A stretch of DNA of 64,000 bases from Oxytricha trifallax (taxonomy: Eukaryota > Ciliophora > Spirotrichea > Sporadotrichida > Oxytrichidae): NCBI GenBank assembly GCA_000711775.1, contig ARYC01002620.1:1-64000 (forward strand), in the 5' to 3' direction. The notes under the pieces were generated by a model. The model was not told where the DNA came from. It worked only from the letters and a program-made list of their open reading frames with translations, and searched no databases. Position numbers and translations under genes: made by a program. This document shows, one piece after another, positions 24,310-36,964 of this stretch. The stretch's first letter is position 1, and each line of letters opens with the position of its first letter.

Positions 24310-25167
24310 TCATTAAAGGAAACACTTTCTATGACTCTATTGCAGATCAGAGAAATAGGCAAAGTAGATTTGTAGTTGTTTAAGGATTATTCGACTTAAT
24401 GTTGTTATAAGTTTAGTGGCTGTAGCTCTATTCTTATTTTGAAGTTAAAAATCAAAGGTTAAAATTTATAAAAACTTTTAGGAATCTTTTCTTTCGTTAA
24501 TTAGAGGGAAGTCCTTATAATTTTATTAAATTGCGGAAATTTTATCCCACAAATCCTTTTAATTTTCTGATATGTTTTATACTGTAAGAACAGGGCTTGC
24601 AGCTTTCAATCTAAAATATTGCATTAAATTCCCAATTCTATTATTTGGATTTTAGTACACTCCAGAAATGCTCACAATCTGAGTAAAAATCAATACTTAA
24701 AAAAGGGAAAACTAATCCTTTTCCAGATTTTCATTAAAAATCATCTCATCTTAATCCTACTGATTAGAATTTAATTTCTGATGGCCATCGAAATATTTTT
24801 AAGATTTTTTCTCATTGCCAAGTATTGACTAGAGTACAAGATCATTGATAGATTATATATTTGTTTGGATTTCTATATATTTGTGATGAGTTTCTATATC
24901 AATTGTCAAGCTATTTTAAGATAAATTTTCATTTTGATATTCTCCTGATTAATAGCGGGAATATTTGTTGTCTTTTTCTATGTTTTAACTTACTAATGTA
25001 TTCAAAAGTAAACAAAATTCTTATAAAATCTCTAAAATTAAGAGTAATCTATCAGACTCATCTTTTTTCATTATTTCAAAGTACTTGTTGTAGTATTTTT
25101 GAATTAATGGTGAAATTAATTCATTTTTTTCATAAATTTCCCCTTCTAACTGTGAAAAGCTTTCCAT
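24310..25167 (-). CDS. Gene A copy 2: conserved protein of unknown function
   Basis: ATG 25165-25167 and the same reading as copy 1. The copy 1 stop (TGA at 8238) is AGA here, so the frame runs on to TGA 24310-24312, giving 285 residues. No frame damage seen. The 3' end lies about 110 bp before the start of gene B on the same strand. Confidence 0.7.
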
Positions 25168-25854
25168 AGTTTTATTTTGTAAATTACTTTTTTCTTTAAA
25201 TTTTCTCTCAAAAAATTAAAATAAAAAATCCAAATTTATTATAGTTAAATTGAAATTCAACCAATTCTAATTTAATTTAGAATTTTTTCTCTTTTTTATT
25301 ATATGAACTTAGTCTATTAGTTTTTAAGTTATTATAAGTCAAATAATTTAAACTAGTATCAACAAAAAATAGTCAGTTAAATATTTTGAAAAAATAATAG
25401 CAGATTTTTATGATTATTTTATTTTCAATTGTCCTAAACAGTAAGATAATATATTGGTGGTTTATCTCATATTAAAAGCATAACTTTATTTTAAAATTTA
25501 AACATAAAGAAATATTATTTAAATTGAATTAAAATACTTAATTTAATAAAGAAAATTTAGATTTTTCATTAATGATAGCTAAATTTTATATATTAAAAAT
25601 AGTATTTCTTAATAAATGGAAAAAAATCTATTCATGTTATATAAGAGAATTTATATTTTGATTTTAAAAATAATCATTAATTAAAATGTAAAGCAATACC
25701 AAATTAGAAATTATTAAATTGAAAACTTTATTTTTATTTCACTCTAAAAATTGGCAAATATTTTACCAACTATGTAAATATCCATTAATTAGAAAAATAT
25801 ATAACTCAATAATTATTTTTATATAAAAATAATTATCCGATAAACCAATCAAAC

Positions 25855-26244
25855 ATGGAACAAGCTTGCAGAGATCAATTAAAAACAGACAATTATGTAA
25901 ACAAATCCATCTGGAAGTGGTTTAAGCCAACTTATGCTGAGATAAGCAGAGTATTAAACATCCCCGAAGACGAAATGAGAATGTTTAAGCTTAAAGATGA
26001 ACTTCTCTGGATAAAATGCTTAGTAGTATTAAGAGACGAGTAAGGGTGTAATTTGGGAAATAATTAACTTACATTTAAATCACTCCAAGTGATTGAAAAG
26101 AAATATCCGGTCCAACTAAATGAAGCCGAGACAAAAAAGAGAAAGAAACTTTTCAAAAAAATATAAAGAAAGATTGACCTGCAAAAGGAAGATATATTTT
26201 ATACTGATATCTGCATGACTCGAAAATAAATGGGATTAAAATGA
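25855..26244 (+). CDS. Gene E copy 2: small basic protein
   Basis: 129 residues starting MEQACRDQLKTDNYV. The upstream Met of copy 1 is ATA here, so translation would start at the second Met. It ends QMGLK then TGA 26242-26244. Despite many differences from copy 1 it has no frame damage, and the SIWKWFKPTYAEI core is kept, which suggests selection on the protein. The segment similarity with copy 1 ends right after the stop. 26245-26718 is AT-rich with nothing recognised. Confidence 0.72.
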
Positions 26245-26718
26245 TTCTACTCAATTATCTGATTATTTAAAATATAACTTAATTATTTAATAACATTTAT
26301 ATAAACATTTTACACATTTTGTTTGTATCATTGTAAAAATTAATTTTTTTTCATTAGAATATAAAGGATATTATTAATAACACGAAGTGTGGACTATATT
26401 ATTTAATAATATAATATATTTCAAATTGAAGTTATAAATTTATATGATAAATTTTATATTTTATTTTTTTTAGGAAGAATTGAATAAAATTGTCTTAAAA
26501 GCTTTAAGAAATTAAAATATATTTTAATATAATTAAATAGTTATTTTTTAAAAGTAAACAATTATTTTTTTTTTTAAAATAGAGTAAATTTAAATTTTCT
26601 AATATAAATTTTTGATGACCCCTTGCCGAATTTCCATTTGTTATAAATTATTATCTTCTAAAATTTTTCTTGACCTGAGCACTTCTATTAAGTATCTTAT
26701 AATTTATCAGATCCAATA

Positions 26719-28383
26719 AAAATCCCAAAACCCCTTCATGAATTTTTTAAATGTTTTGATTGAAGAGGATAATTATGGGATTATGATTTATTTAGATATG
26801 AAGTATCATTTTCTATCAAAGAATATGAAAGTTTTAAATGATCAATTTTTTTTATAATCTACATTTATTTTATCAAATTTATATACATATTAACGCATAT
26901 TTTTTTTGAAAAAGAAATAAGTTTTAGAAACATTTATTTAATTTTACTATTTTTCATAAGATATCATTTTACTGATTGTTATTATGAAAATTGACAATTT
27001 TATTTATCATTTTAAAAATTGGCATCAATGCACAAATATTTTTGAAATTTTCAATAAAAATATTTTCGAGGTAAATTAAATATATTTATTTCTCATTACC
27101 TGCGTCCTTAAAAACATATTATCATTTAATACAAAATTAAAGGGGGGAAGTTTCATGCCCCAAAATTTTATATGCATACAAGGGGGAAGTTTCCTGCCCC
27201 CAAAAAGGTAGTTTCCTGCCCCATACATAAAACATGTAATTTTTATAATTCTCAAAGAATCATTATCATCAATTATGATATAGTTAAATTTTATTTAGCT
27301 TCAAAAATCATTTCTACCTTGATAATGAATTCAAATTTCTATGAAAATCACATTAATTTTTAATTAAAAACATATTATTTAGCCTTGTTTATTTATATAA
27401 TTTGATAAAGAATAATTATTTACCTTGAAAATTATAAATTAATAAATGTTGTTTAGTAGATGAATATAGTAATATAAATTGAAATATATTTATTTCTAAA
27501 ATTTATATTGCCGAACAATATAAAATTTAATGTTGGGGGCAGGAAACTTCCCCCCTTAAATTTGTTTAATAAGTGCTTGTACTAAATAAGCTCAATTATA
27601 ATTCTTACTAATTATAGTATCACAACCTAATTAGTTCATACTTTGAATCTAATGGAGATTTTAATGGAAAAGTTCTGCTTTTGTTCAAAATAAATTGGTA
27701 CCCTGTACTAAAGTAAAAAGCTATATTGGTACTGAAGCATTTAAAAAAATGGGGTCCTGAGGAATTATAAGAAGTAATTATCATAAATAAAAAAACGAAA
27801 TGCAATTCTATTTATAATTCTTTAGTGGATTAATTTTCAATTAAGAATTGATATAGATGTAGAAATAATAAGAATATTATATAAAAATTATTTTCACCAT
27901 GAATATAATAAATTACCTTGAATCTAATATAATAAATTTTTTGGGGGGAAGTTTCCTGCCCCCACATTGAATTTTATTTTTTTTGCAAAATTTTTAATAG
28001 AAAATAATAAATTTTAATTTCAATTACCATAATCATGTAGTATACAACATTTATTATCATATAATTTTCAAGGTACATAATTGTTCTTTACAAATTATAT
28101 ATTATTAACATGGCTAAAATAAGTGTTTTTTATTAATAATTAATGTTATTATCATTAAATTTTATAATAATTATCAAGGTAAAAATGATATTTGAAGCTA
28201 AATTAAAAAAAAATACATCATAATTGATGATAAAGATTCTTGAAAATTATAAAAATTACATAATTTTATGTGTGGGGCAGAAAACTTCCCCCCCCCCATA
28301 TTTTTTAAATGAAATCATAATCCCTAACATTACCCTCAACAATCAAAATACATTTAAAATTCATCAAGGGGATTTGGGATTTT
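26719..28383. mobile_element. Element with telomere-like inverted ends, containing nested fold-back
   Basis: Left terminus AAAATCCCAAAACCCCTTC (26719) and right terminus, read inward, AAAATCCCAAATCCCCTTG (28383). The inverted repeats of about 43 bp continue through TGAATTTT...TTTTGATT. The CCCAAAACCCC core resembles hypotrich telomere repeats and TBE ends, but the inner TIR sequence differs from the TBE here. No genes inside; the interior is largely the fold-back at 27142-28299. Confidence 0.7.
27142..28299. mobile_element. Compound fold-back of the G-run/AAGTTTCCTGC family
   Basis: Two complementary arms: 27142-27555, starting GGGGGGAAGTTTCATGCC and ending GGCAGGAAACTTCCCCCC; and 27943-28299, starting GGGGGGAAGTTTCCTGCC and ending in a run of C. 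Interior strings such as GTAATTTTTATAATT and ATCATCAATTATGAT recur inverted in the other arm. Extra terminal motifs occur at 27183 and 27210. The spacer is 27556-27942. Each arm looks like one MITE copy, so two copies in opposite orientation may have formed the structure. No product recognised. Confidence 0.85.
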
Positions 28384-28560
28384 GAATAGACCACTAATAC
28401 ATATTTAAATAAATTAATATCTTAAATTTAAAATAGATTATTGTTTAATTAAATGACTTCATATTAGAATTAAGAATACTTTTAATTACTGGCTGATATA
28501 AATAAAATTAACGTTTTTATATATTTTTGAATTTTCCTATTTTAATAATATTATCACTAA

Positions 28561-28920
28561 AGGATATCAAGAAGGAAATCGACGCAGAATGCTCGGATAA
28601 TAATATCTTATATCATGGGGATTTTAAGGGTGGGTTTGGGTAGTAAGGAGTATTTTATAGAAGTGAGGTTCCGGGAATACGGGTCTCGTTTGGAAGAAAT
28701 GTGATAGAAGTTACAAAAATAGGGGCTAATTTATTATTACAACTCATTAGAGACTCATTTATTAGGTAGTATTTAGAGGTTTGGATATTTTTAAAAATTT
28801 TAAGGCAAGTTTATGCTTAAAGAGGTGTTTCCCTATACCTTTCTATAATATCAAACTCCATAAATTGTAAAATCCTTAAAGATATTTTTGCAAAATATAA
28901 TAATTTTATTAAATTTTAAA
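28561..28920 (+). CDS. Protein-like segment of unknown function (partial)
   Basis: About 120 codons free of TGA with a protein-like start (DIKKEIDAECSDN, then FKGGFGQQGVFYRSEVPGI). Higher G content than its surroundings suggests a coding remnant or a single MDS. No start Met or stop assigned. I do not recognise the family. It may belong to a gene whose other segments lie elsewhere. Confidence 0.35.
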
Positions 28921-29163
28921 ATCGTTTATGCTTTAGCAATATTACTTTTTATGATGATATTTTTGAACAATAAATTACAAATAACAAATTAAATATTTTA
29001 GTGATAACTCAAAATCAAATTATAAATTAATTTTATTTTTTTTAAGTATTTAAATAGCATAATAAATTATTAATTTGATTTAGAATCGATAAATATTATA
29101 AATTATACACCTATTTATTTTTAGAAATTTAATTATATATTAACTAATACATATCAATTTCAA

Positions 29164-29460
29164 TCATTTAAACATACAACTAGCAATTTTGTTTTAATCC
29201 GTTTCCTCTTTTTTAGTTTATTAATCTTTTTTATAATTTAAAATATAATTATCATAGCATTGACCACATATCCATATTTTATCTCTTTAGCAATTGTTTT
29301 GGCAAGGATTAGTTGTTCCACAAAATTATAATATATATTTAATATTTATTTTTTATTTTATTATTTATATGTTTTAGAGAAAACATTAATACCGCACTCC
29401 ATACAAAACAGAACTTTGCATTTTTATTTATTACAAGACCCTATACTCTTTGATTTTGGT
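29164..29460 (-). CDS. Gene D copy 3: diverged zinc-ribbon block
   Basis: Two minus-strand blocks, KVLFCMECGINVFSKTY (about 29450-29380) and CGTTNPCQNNCQRDKIW with ICGQCYDNYILNYKKD (about 29320-29164, TGA at 29164-29166). They match in order and Cys spacing the YCSGCC and CGESARC/YCENC blocks of copies 1 and 2. No MITE separates them here. Only the C-terminal part is recognisable. The region 29460-30500 is AT-rich; its coding content is unclear. Confidence 0.55.
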
Positions 29461-30509
29461 ATTGTTTAAATAAAATTTATTTTAAGTTAAATAATGTGAC
29501 ATATTAAACAAGTTTTAATTAAATAAATCTGTTAATAATTATATCTTTTTTAAATATATAAAATATAATACGCTTAATATAAAATATTTTAATAAATATA
29601 TTGAAATTAAACTTCTTACAATCTTTATTATAATTATAATTATATTATTTTAATGTTCAGCAATACTGACTATTATTGATAAAATAAAATAATCGCGAAA
29701 TCTTTATGCTGTATAAATTTTATTAAATCAGTGCTCTAACATATATAGAAAACTTCCATATTAATAAAAATACAAACAATTATAGATTTAAATTAGATAT
29801 GCTTTCTCATTTTTATTAGTAAAAGATTTAATTAAAGAATTTAAATAATGCTAAATTTTGAGTTTTAAATTAAATCATTTTTAACAAATATTTGCTTTAT
29901 TCATATAATCTTAAATAAAATATTTCCATCTCAAAAAATATTGAAAGAATTTAAATAATTTAGATTATTATTGATTTTTTATATAAATTTCAACAACAAA
30001 ATGTTTTTTAACTAACCAAAAGAATAAAAATAAAAATGAATAAATTTATATCTTCTAATTTTGGAGAAGATAATTATAACATATTTGTATTTGTTATTGT
30101 AATGAACAAGCGTATTAAAAATTGGATATCAAATAAAAATTCTTTAATATACACTATTTAAAATAAATTTTACTCAGAGTGGAGTTTCTTATATTTACTT
30201 TTTTATTAAATATTACTTTTTTTAAAATTAGTTAAAGCTATTTGAGAACATATAGAATATAGGATATTTAGTCTAATTTATTTATATAAAAGTGCTAAAT
30301 TCATTGAAAGTTTTAACTATATTTTAATAAAATAAACTGATAAAATAAATCTAATATTTCCAATTTATGAATAAATCAATCTTTAATTATTATTTGATTT
30401 TCAAATAAAATATATTTTAAGAATAGATATCATGTAAATTGAAAATAATTCTGATTTTTCAATACATTTGCCCTGTAGGATTTTAATTATTCTATAAGAT
30501 CATGTTTTA

Positions 30510-33500
30510 ATTATTATTTTCCTTTACTAAATAATTTTTCATGTCTATTTTTTCTTCTAAAACATCTTGTATTGCTTCTTTTATCTCCTCAACATAATTA
30601 ATTAACTCGTTTAAATTTATCTTGAACCATTCGGTCCTACCGTCTTCTTTTATGCTTCTTTAATCGTTAAATTTCTCAATTACTAAATAAAAAATATTCA
30701 AATATATGAATCTAATTATTTTTTTTGTTGATTCTAATTTTAACCATTAATTCAAAAAATTCATAGTAATTAGATTTGTATGTTCTTAAAACTTCGTATT
30801 ATTTCTAATTGTTTTTATCACTATTGTTTTGGGTTAAGCTTTTCAACCTAAAACAAGAAAAATTTAGATTTAGAATTAAGTATAAATAGACATTGATAAA
30901 ATTTATTTAAATGAAAATCAATTAACTAGCCGATATTTTAGACATATATTAATGCATATTGTGATTAAAAAATATACTTTCAAGCTCAATTTTAATATTT
31001 TAAATTGAAAATTTCGAAATGTTTGTTCTATTTTATATCAAGATTAATCTTTTTGTTAACCAATCAGTTGAATTAATTTGAAATTTTAAATTATAAGTCA
31101 TTTAGCAAACTAATTTTTTGTTGAAAACAAATAATTTATATAATTAATTTTAAAATCAATTCGTCTGTTCCTCGTTCAATTCGTTTATTTTGCTTTATAA
31201 TTAATATTTAATGTGCAACCTATTTTGAAGTAATTTTACAGACCATCATTTTTATTTCTAAGAATATAAAAATATCCTAATTGATCTTTCAGTAATGGTT
31301 ATTTTGCAAAAAATTTTTCCCAGAAAAGCCTATCTTTGTGAGGCTTATTTTTTATGATCATATAATTTCTTGCTTTAATAAATAAGGCAGGATAGTCTGT
31401 TTTACTCATACCTTTCCATTATAATTCCATTTATTGGTACTACATATCACCTTTAATAACTTTGGATTATTATTAATGCTTTCTTTCAATTTTATCTTTT
31501 TCTTCTAAAATTTTAAACAACTCGAAATTTACTACATCATAAAAGTAAAAAAATAAGAATTCAAATTTATTTTTATTATTTAATAATTAAATTATCATAG
31601 TTGGCATCTCTTAGTAAAATCTTTTAATTGTGCGATTGACAAATTTTATCGAATCTTATTATTGTATCTTTAAAATTTCCAATAATTTACTTATTTTCAA
31701 TCATCAATTTTATTTTATCTAAGACTGCGTCTAGAGTCAAAATGCCCAATTTAAAATAGCTTTTTAAGTCAATTAATGTTTAAGAGAAAAATTTATCTAT
31801 TAAATGTTTCTTATTTTCTTTTTTTGTATAGAATAAATTTAGAATCCAGTCATAATCATTTTTACTAATTTGGCTTAAGTCAACATTATTGATTAGTAAA
31901 TTTTGATTGTATTTTACAAGTAGGTTTTCTGAATTCAAAAAATAAATTTAGTCAATTTTGATAATGTTTTCTTTCTTATGATCCAATTGACTGTAATTAA
32001 AATAAAATATAGTATAAACCTAGGATTTAATAAAAGTCTTACAGCTCTTTTTTAAATGACCAATTATATTCATGAATATTTTTGTTTAAAAATTACTATA
32101 GGATCATCTATTAGATTTATAAATCCACATAGTTTGCCAAATCTTCATTAAACAGTCTAGTATATTTTATTTTGGGTTTAACTTCAAAATCAAATAATCT
32201 TCCAATTAAGTAAATTTACTCTATTTTGTATGTTTCATAGACTTGTTACTATTCATTTCTCATTTGATTATTGAGGATGTTTAAAGCATTCGATTATTCA
32301 GTTTTTGTTTAATTTCCTTACATAATTCTTGAGAACTCATAAAGATATAACGATGAATGTTTATTATTTTGTTCAATCGACTTTTTTAATTCGAATTTTA
32401 TGTTTTCAAATAAATCGTCTTTCTTATAAATTCTTATAGAAGATTTCATCTATTTAGGTAAATATTTGAAAATTTAATACTAAATTATTTTAATAAATTA
32501 AATTTGTTCTTTTTTTTAATTTTATGTTACTCTTATTTGATTAAATATAATTTTTATTGAAAATCTAGCCATTTTAATTTTTACTCTATAAATATAGAAT
32601 TATCTATAATTATCACAATCATACAATTATTTAATTAGTTTTGTATTTATTAAATGTCCTCATTTATAAATTCCTCTTATAGATTACTGTTAAAGTTATT
32701 TCTTAGGAAGACTAAATATACTATAGCATCTTTAAAATCATATTCTTTGTTCTGTTATTCAAGTTTGATTAATTATGAAAGATTTTTAAGTTAATTCATG
32801 CAGTTAGGTACAATCTTATGTTTTTTAAGGAATTCTTCATAGTCATCGTAATGAAATTTAATCAAGTATTCATAAAGATATAATAATAGTGAGAGTGATC
32901 CTTCGTAATTTAACTTAAAGTCAAAATAATATCAATAAATTTATAATAAAGTTTTCTTATAAACCTCTTAGATTTTTACTTTAACTAATTTTATAGATTA
33001 TACTTTTTATAGAGAGGTCATTTATTGTCATATTTACTTCATAATTATATTAATTAAGGAACTTGTTGATTTTTTAGATTTAACTTTAATAAACAATATA
33101 ATAGGTAAACGATATATTTCATTTAAACTTATGATATATATATATATATATATATATAAATTTAAAACCCAAAATATCTGATGTCTTTGATTAAACTTAA
33201 AGTATTGAACAAAAATTAACTATTATTTATTTTTAAAAGTTTATATTCTTAATGCTTCTTGTAGGTTTTATAGTAATTATAATTAATATATAAATACATT
33301 AGAAAATGTGAAATTGAATTGAATTTAATTTATGCTTGTTAAAGTTGGCAGATTCAAACGAACTTGGGTTTATTTCGATATTTAATTTAAATTAGGTGAG
33401 CATTAAACATTGGCGTTACAATCTATGACATTTTTAGTGCTATTTTTACCCATTTTAATTTAAACTTTTCTAATTTTTATAAATTATGACATGAAATTAT

Positions 33501-34300
33501 AGGTAATTTAATAAGTTCAATCGATGCAAAATAATACTATAACTTAAAATAGTACATGTAACTGTAAATATCCTATTAAATGACTTCAAGATAAATTAAA
33601 TTGGCAATTTTTTTAACTACCAATAATAACACTTATTTTTTATTTAATTTCTTATTTCGATATATTCATATGATACTACTGATCTTGCTGAGTGGCCTAA
33701 TTCGAGGCTATTTACTAAAAATTAAGTGATTATTAGTTTATTTTTCTTGAAATTATTTTCTTCTTATCAAAAATTTTCAAATAGGGTAAGAGTAGCAATT
33801 CAAATATCCTATCTTCATTTTGATTTATTCTCAAATTCATAAACTTATCAAAATCAAAATCCCCATCTTAATTTAACATCTCGATAAATTCAGAAATAAC
33901 CCTACATAAATTTTTTATGTCCTGTTTATCGTTAAATCTAAAATCTTGATTTTGATTGTTATATTTACCAAAAGCGATAAACAATGGGAAACTTTTATTA
34001 TTTAAAAAAAAAATATTTTTTAATTATGTAATTTTATCAATTACATATCCAAAACTTTTAAAACCTATTTTTTAAGAATCAAAATATTTATTTTTCAACA
34101 ACAAAAAGTCCTGACTAAGTATGTCATTTAAGGATAAGATTTAACTTTTTTACATTGCAACTTTTATTTAGCTTTGTTAATCATTATATACCAGGAATTT
34201 TTATGAATTTATAGAAAAAACCTCAATTTTGTTTTCTCTAATTCTCTTGTGGTTAACTGAATAAATAAAATCTTTTTATTCAAATGAAATGCTTTAAATT
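30510..34300 (-). pseudogene. Gene B copy 3: strongly diverged GIY-YIG-like gene
   Basis: Minus-strand blocks with many TAA/TAG Gln codons. The domain shows GYFYILRNKNDG (about 31290) and YFKIGCTLNIN (about 31230). After an intron or frame change comes GRTEWFKINLNELINYVEEI (about 30640-30570), matching YTEWFKLDLPLLKEYMEEI of copy 2. The block before the domain (YPALFIKARNYMIIKNKPHKD) also corresponds. The long divergence with preserved domain signatures is informative. In-frame TGA codons and frame changes suggest this copy is decayed, though introns are not excluded. Borders approximate. Confidence 0.6.
33131..33158. repeat. (AT)n microsatellite
   Basis: About thirteen AT units inside the gene B copy 3 region, probably in an intron or degenerate spacer. 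Confidence 0.9.
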
Positions 34301-34389
34301 TTAGTGTTACAAATCAAGAAAAAAGGAATCCCGTCTCGAAATCTTAAGAATTCTTAAATAATTTGATTTTTTGATAAGTTAAGTTACGA

Positions 34390-35074
34390 TAGATAAATTT
34401 TGAATTTAAGTAAAATAAAAGAATTTATTAAAATATTTAAGGCTTTCTTCAAACTATGTTTGGTACATTTTGAGATGAAATTTTTTAATATCATTCTTAA
34501 TAAATAGCATCTGCTCATATAATTGAGACTAATTTTCTTAAATATCAACAAATTCTTTTACACTAGCTATAGCTTTTAATTTAAATAATTTCGGTTTCTT
34601 ATCTCTACTTTGATAAAATCCATAAATTTTAATGAATTAACTTAAGACTAAAAATTGAAACCCTTAAATGTCACTTATACAGTCTTATATCATTGTTTAA
34701 TCAATTTTATCTGAAAAGTCCTTGTTTAAATAATGAATGATTTCGTCATAATAATAGCTTAGTTGTTGTCCAGATATAACGTTTAAAATAAAATCATTAA
34801 TTTATTTAATATTAAGTCTTAACTCAAAGTATCTTTGATTGTTATCATCTTGATCAAAATCAAGCTAAAGAAATTCGCCTTTTTTGAAAGCATTTTTTTA
34901 CAATAAATTTTGTAGTCTGGCGCAAAATGCCAAGACAGTTTGGAAAATATATCTTAATCATCCGTGATTATTTTGTAACTTAAATTGCTAAAATACTTAT
35001 GAGTATTTATCTATTTGTTCTTGATTAATTTTCTGGTTGTTTTAAGTAAGTTCGTATTTTTAAAGATTCTCCAT
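34390..35074 (-). pseudogene. Gene A copy 3: diverged
   Basis: ATG 35072-35074 (MENLQKYELTQNNQKINQ). An in-frame TGA at 34958-34960 is followed by a long open stretch in the same frame containing FKLKAIASVKEFVDIQENQ, the counterpart of FRLKAASPIFTVQNISENQ in copy 1. The position just upstream of gene B copy 3 repeats the arrangement of copies 1 and 2. The TGA and high divergence suggest decay. Between 35075 and 35498 I see no gene; no gene E relative was found there. Confidence 0.55.
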
Positions 35075-35498
35075 AATAATATAAAATTTTATAATATTTA
35101 ATTATATTTACTCAAGTTAAATTAATATATAAATCCAATTGATAATCTTATAAAGATCACTTTAGGAATTAATAGTAAATCAATAATTTTTTTACTATTA
35201 ATATTAAAATTTATACTTTAAAAGGAAAATAATAAACAGGATTATTAAATCTGTTCTTACATTTTTGTAAGTCATTAATTAAATAAGTATTTTGTATTAT
35301 TTTGTATTATACCAGAATAAAGATTGACAGTATATCTTTTATTTTCCGCTTTTTTATTTAAAAATTGTTAGTATACATTATTCTTTCATATATTATTATA
35401 TTGATATATTGTTCATGACTTAATTTTAGAATACATTTCTGCGTAAGTTAATAAATAAACTTTTGTGAATAATTATTAAGTTCAACTAGCCCAATTTC

Positions 35499-36221
35499 AT
35501 GGATCCTTAGTAACCTAAATTGCCTGACCTGACTCTTTTTGGAGACTTTCAGAGTTAACCCACGAGAGCAATTTTCTGCTTCCTTCAAATAAACAAAATT
35601 CCATTCAAGTTTAATGAGATCTCAATCTTGCACAAGTAGCACCTGAGTCCAGAGTATAGAAAAATCAATCCAACTGGAAAAGTTCCTGCAATCTATGATC
35701 CACTACATGACATTCACATTTTCGAATCCCATGCTATCCTAAGATACTTGCACCAAACCAGGAACTGTGGTGATCATTGGTATCCAAAAGATTTCAAGCA
35801 AAAGGCCAAAGTAGAAGAGTATTTGGATTGGCATCATAGCAATTTGAGATAGGGAGCTTAAGGTGTATTCCTAAATGGCTACCTTTTTCCACTCTTACAA
35901 AAAAGAGTGGCTCATGATGACCTTGTGAATTCACACTCAATACTGACAAAATCTTTGAGACTTCTTGAGACCTATTGGCTTGCAGATCCCTCCAAGAAAT
36001 ACTTAATCACTAACGAAATAACTATAGCCGATTTGAGTGCTGCATGCGAAATAGCTCAATTGCTTCCTCTAGAGAGTGAAATCTTGAGATAATATCCTAA
36101 AGTTATGAAATGGCTCAACTAGGTCTGCATGATTCCTTAAGTTAAAGAGCTGCACCAATTAATTCTCCCTTAACTCAAGAGATTATATAAAGAAAACTAA
36201 GAGTACAGAGCAAAGCTTTGA
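35499..36221 (+). CDS. Glutathione S-transferase, theta-like
   Basis: ATG 35499 to TGA 36219-36221, 240 residues, uninterrupted once TAA/TAG are read as Gln. The N-terminal thioredoxin-like domain has LTLFGDFQSQPTRAIFCFLQ, then NPTGKVPAI (the cis-Pro region) and the glutathione-binding FESHAILRYL (SNAIL/TRAIL type). The C-terminal helical domain contains ITIADLSAACEIAQL, the conserved N-cap/ID motif. The lack of a canonical N-terminal Tyr and the Ser near the start fit theta/zeta-type enzymes. It conjugates glutathione to electrophiles in the cytosol. No intron or IES, unlike its neighbours, so it may be a single MDS. It sits next to gene A copy 3. Confidence 0.92.
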
Positions 36222-36964
36222 GAGACCACAAAAACATTAAGCATTTATAACATTCTACTACTATTCAAACTATTCGAAGTAACAAATTACTACTCATTTA
36301 TAAAGTTGGCATAAATCACTTTACTTTTAAACCAAATTTTTCAATAGACAATCTCTCTTATATATTTCTAACTTATAAAGTACCGTAATTCTTATCTTAA
36401 AGTCAATGATAAATTTATCTATTAGTATTTTTCGTATAATTAATATATATTTATGAGGTTTTACTTTCAAAAAATTGGTTTATAAAAACAAAAATAAAGT
36501 TATAATAAATTTTTCTAAAAGATGATCAAATACAAATTTTGAGAAATTCTTAATTTAAAATAGAAATTCCAAAGTATCAATCTTAAGGTAATATAAAGAA
36601 ATTATCAAATTTGAGAATGAATTTATTTAGTATTTAAGTTTTTGAATCTTAGAATTTATATTTAATTTTGATCAGGGTTATTATTCATTTGCATTTATAA
36701 AATTCTGAGTATTTTCTCAATAAGTAAAATAAAATTAAACAAAATACCCATAATTTTTACTTATTTCTACAACTACTCTATAAAGTAAGAATGAGGCATA
36801 TAAATTTTGTTTTTTTATAAATAAAGTTCATATTCTCCTTATTCATGCAAATTAAAATAAATCTAAAACTTTTTAATCCTATATTATTTTTATCATAAAT
36901 AAGCTTGAAACTATTTTTATAATTTCTTTCAGTTTTAGGTTTAATATTTATATAGAAATTAATA
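36222..36964. other. AT-rich intergenic region
   Basis: No coding frame, repeat or RNA gene that I can support. It would hold the 3' flank of the GST and the promoter of the next gene. Confidence 0.6.

Noticed and set aside
27172..27363. 63-codon plus-strand frame in the fold-back
   Set aside because: Composed of terminal repeat and AT-rich arm; no coding signal.
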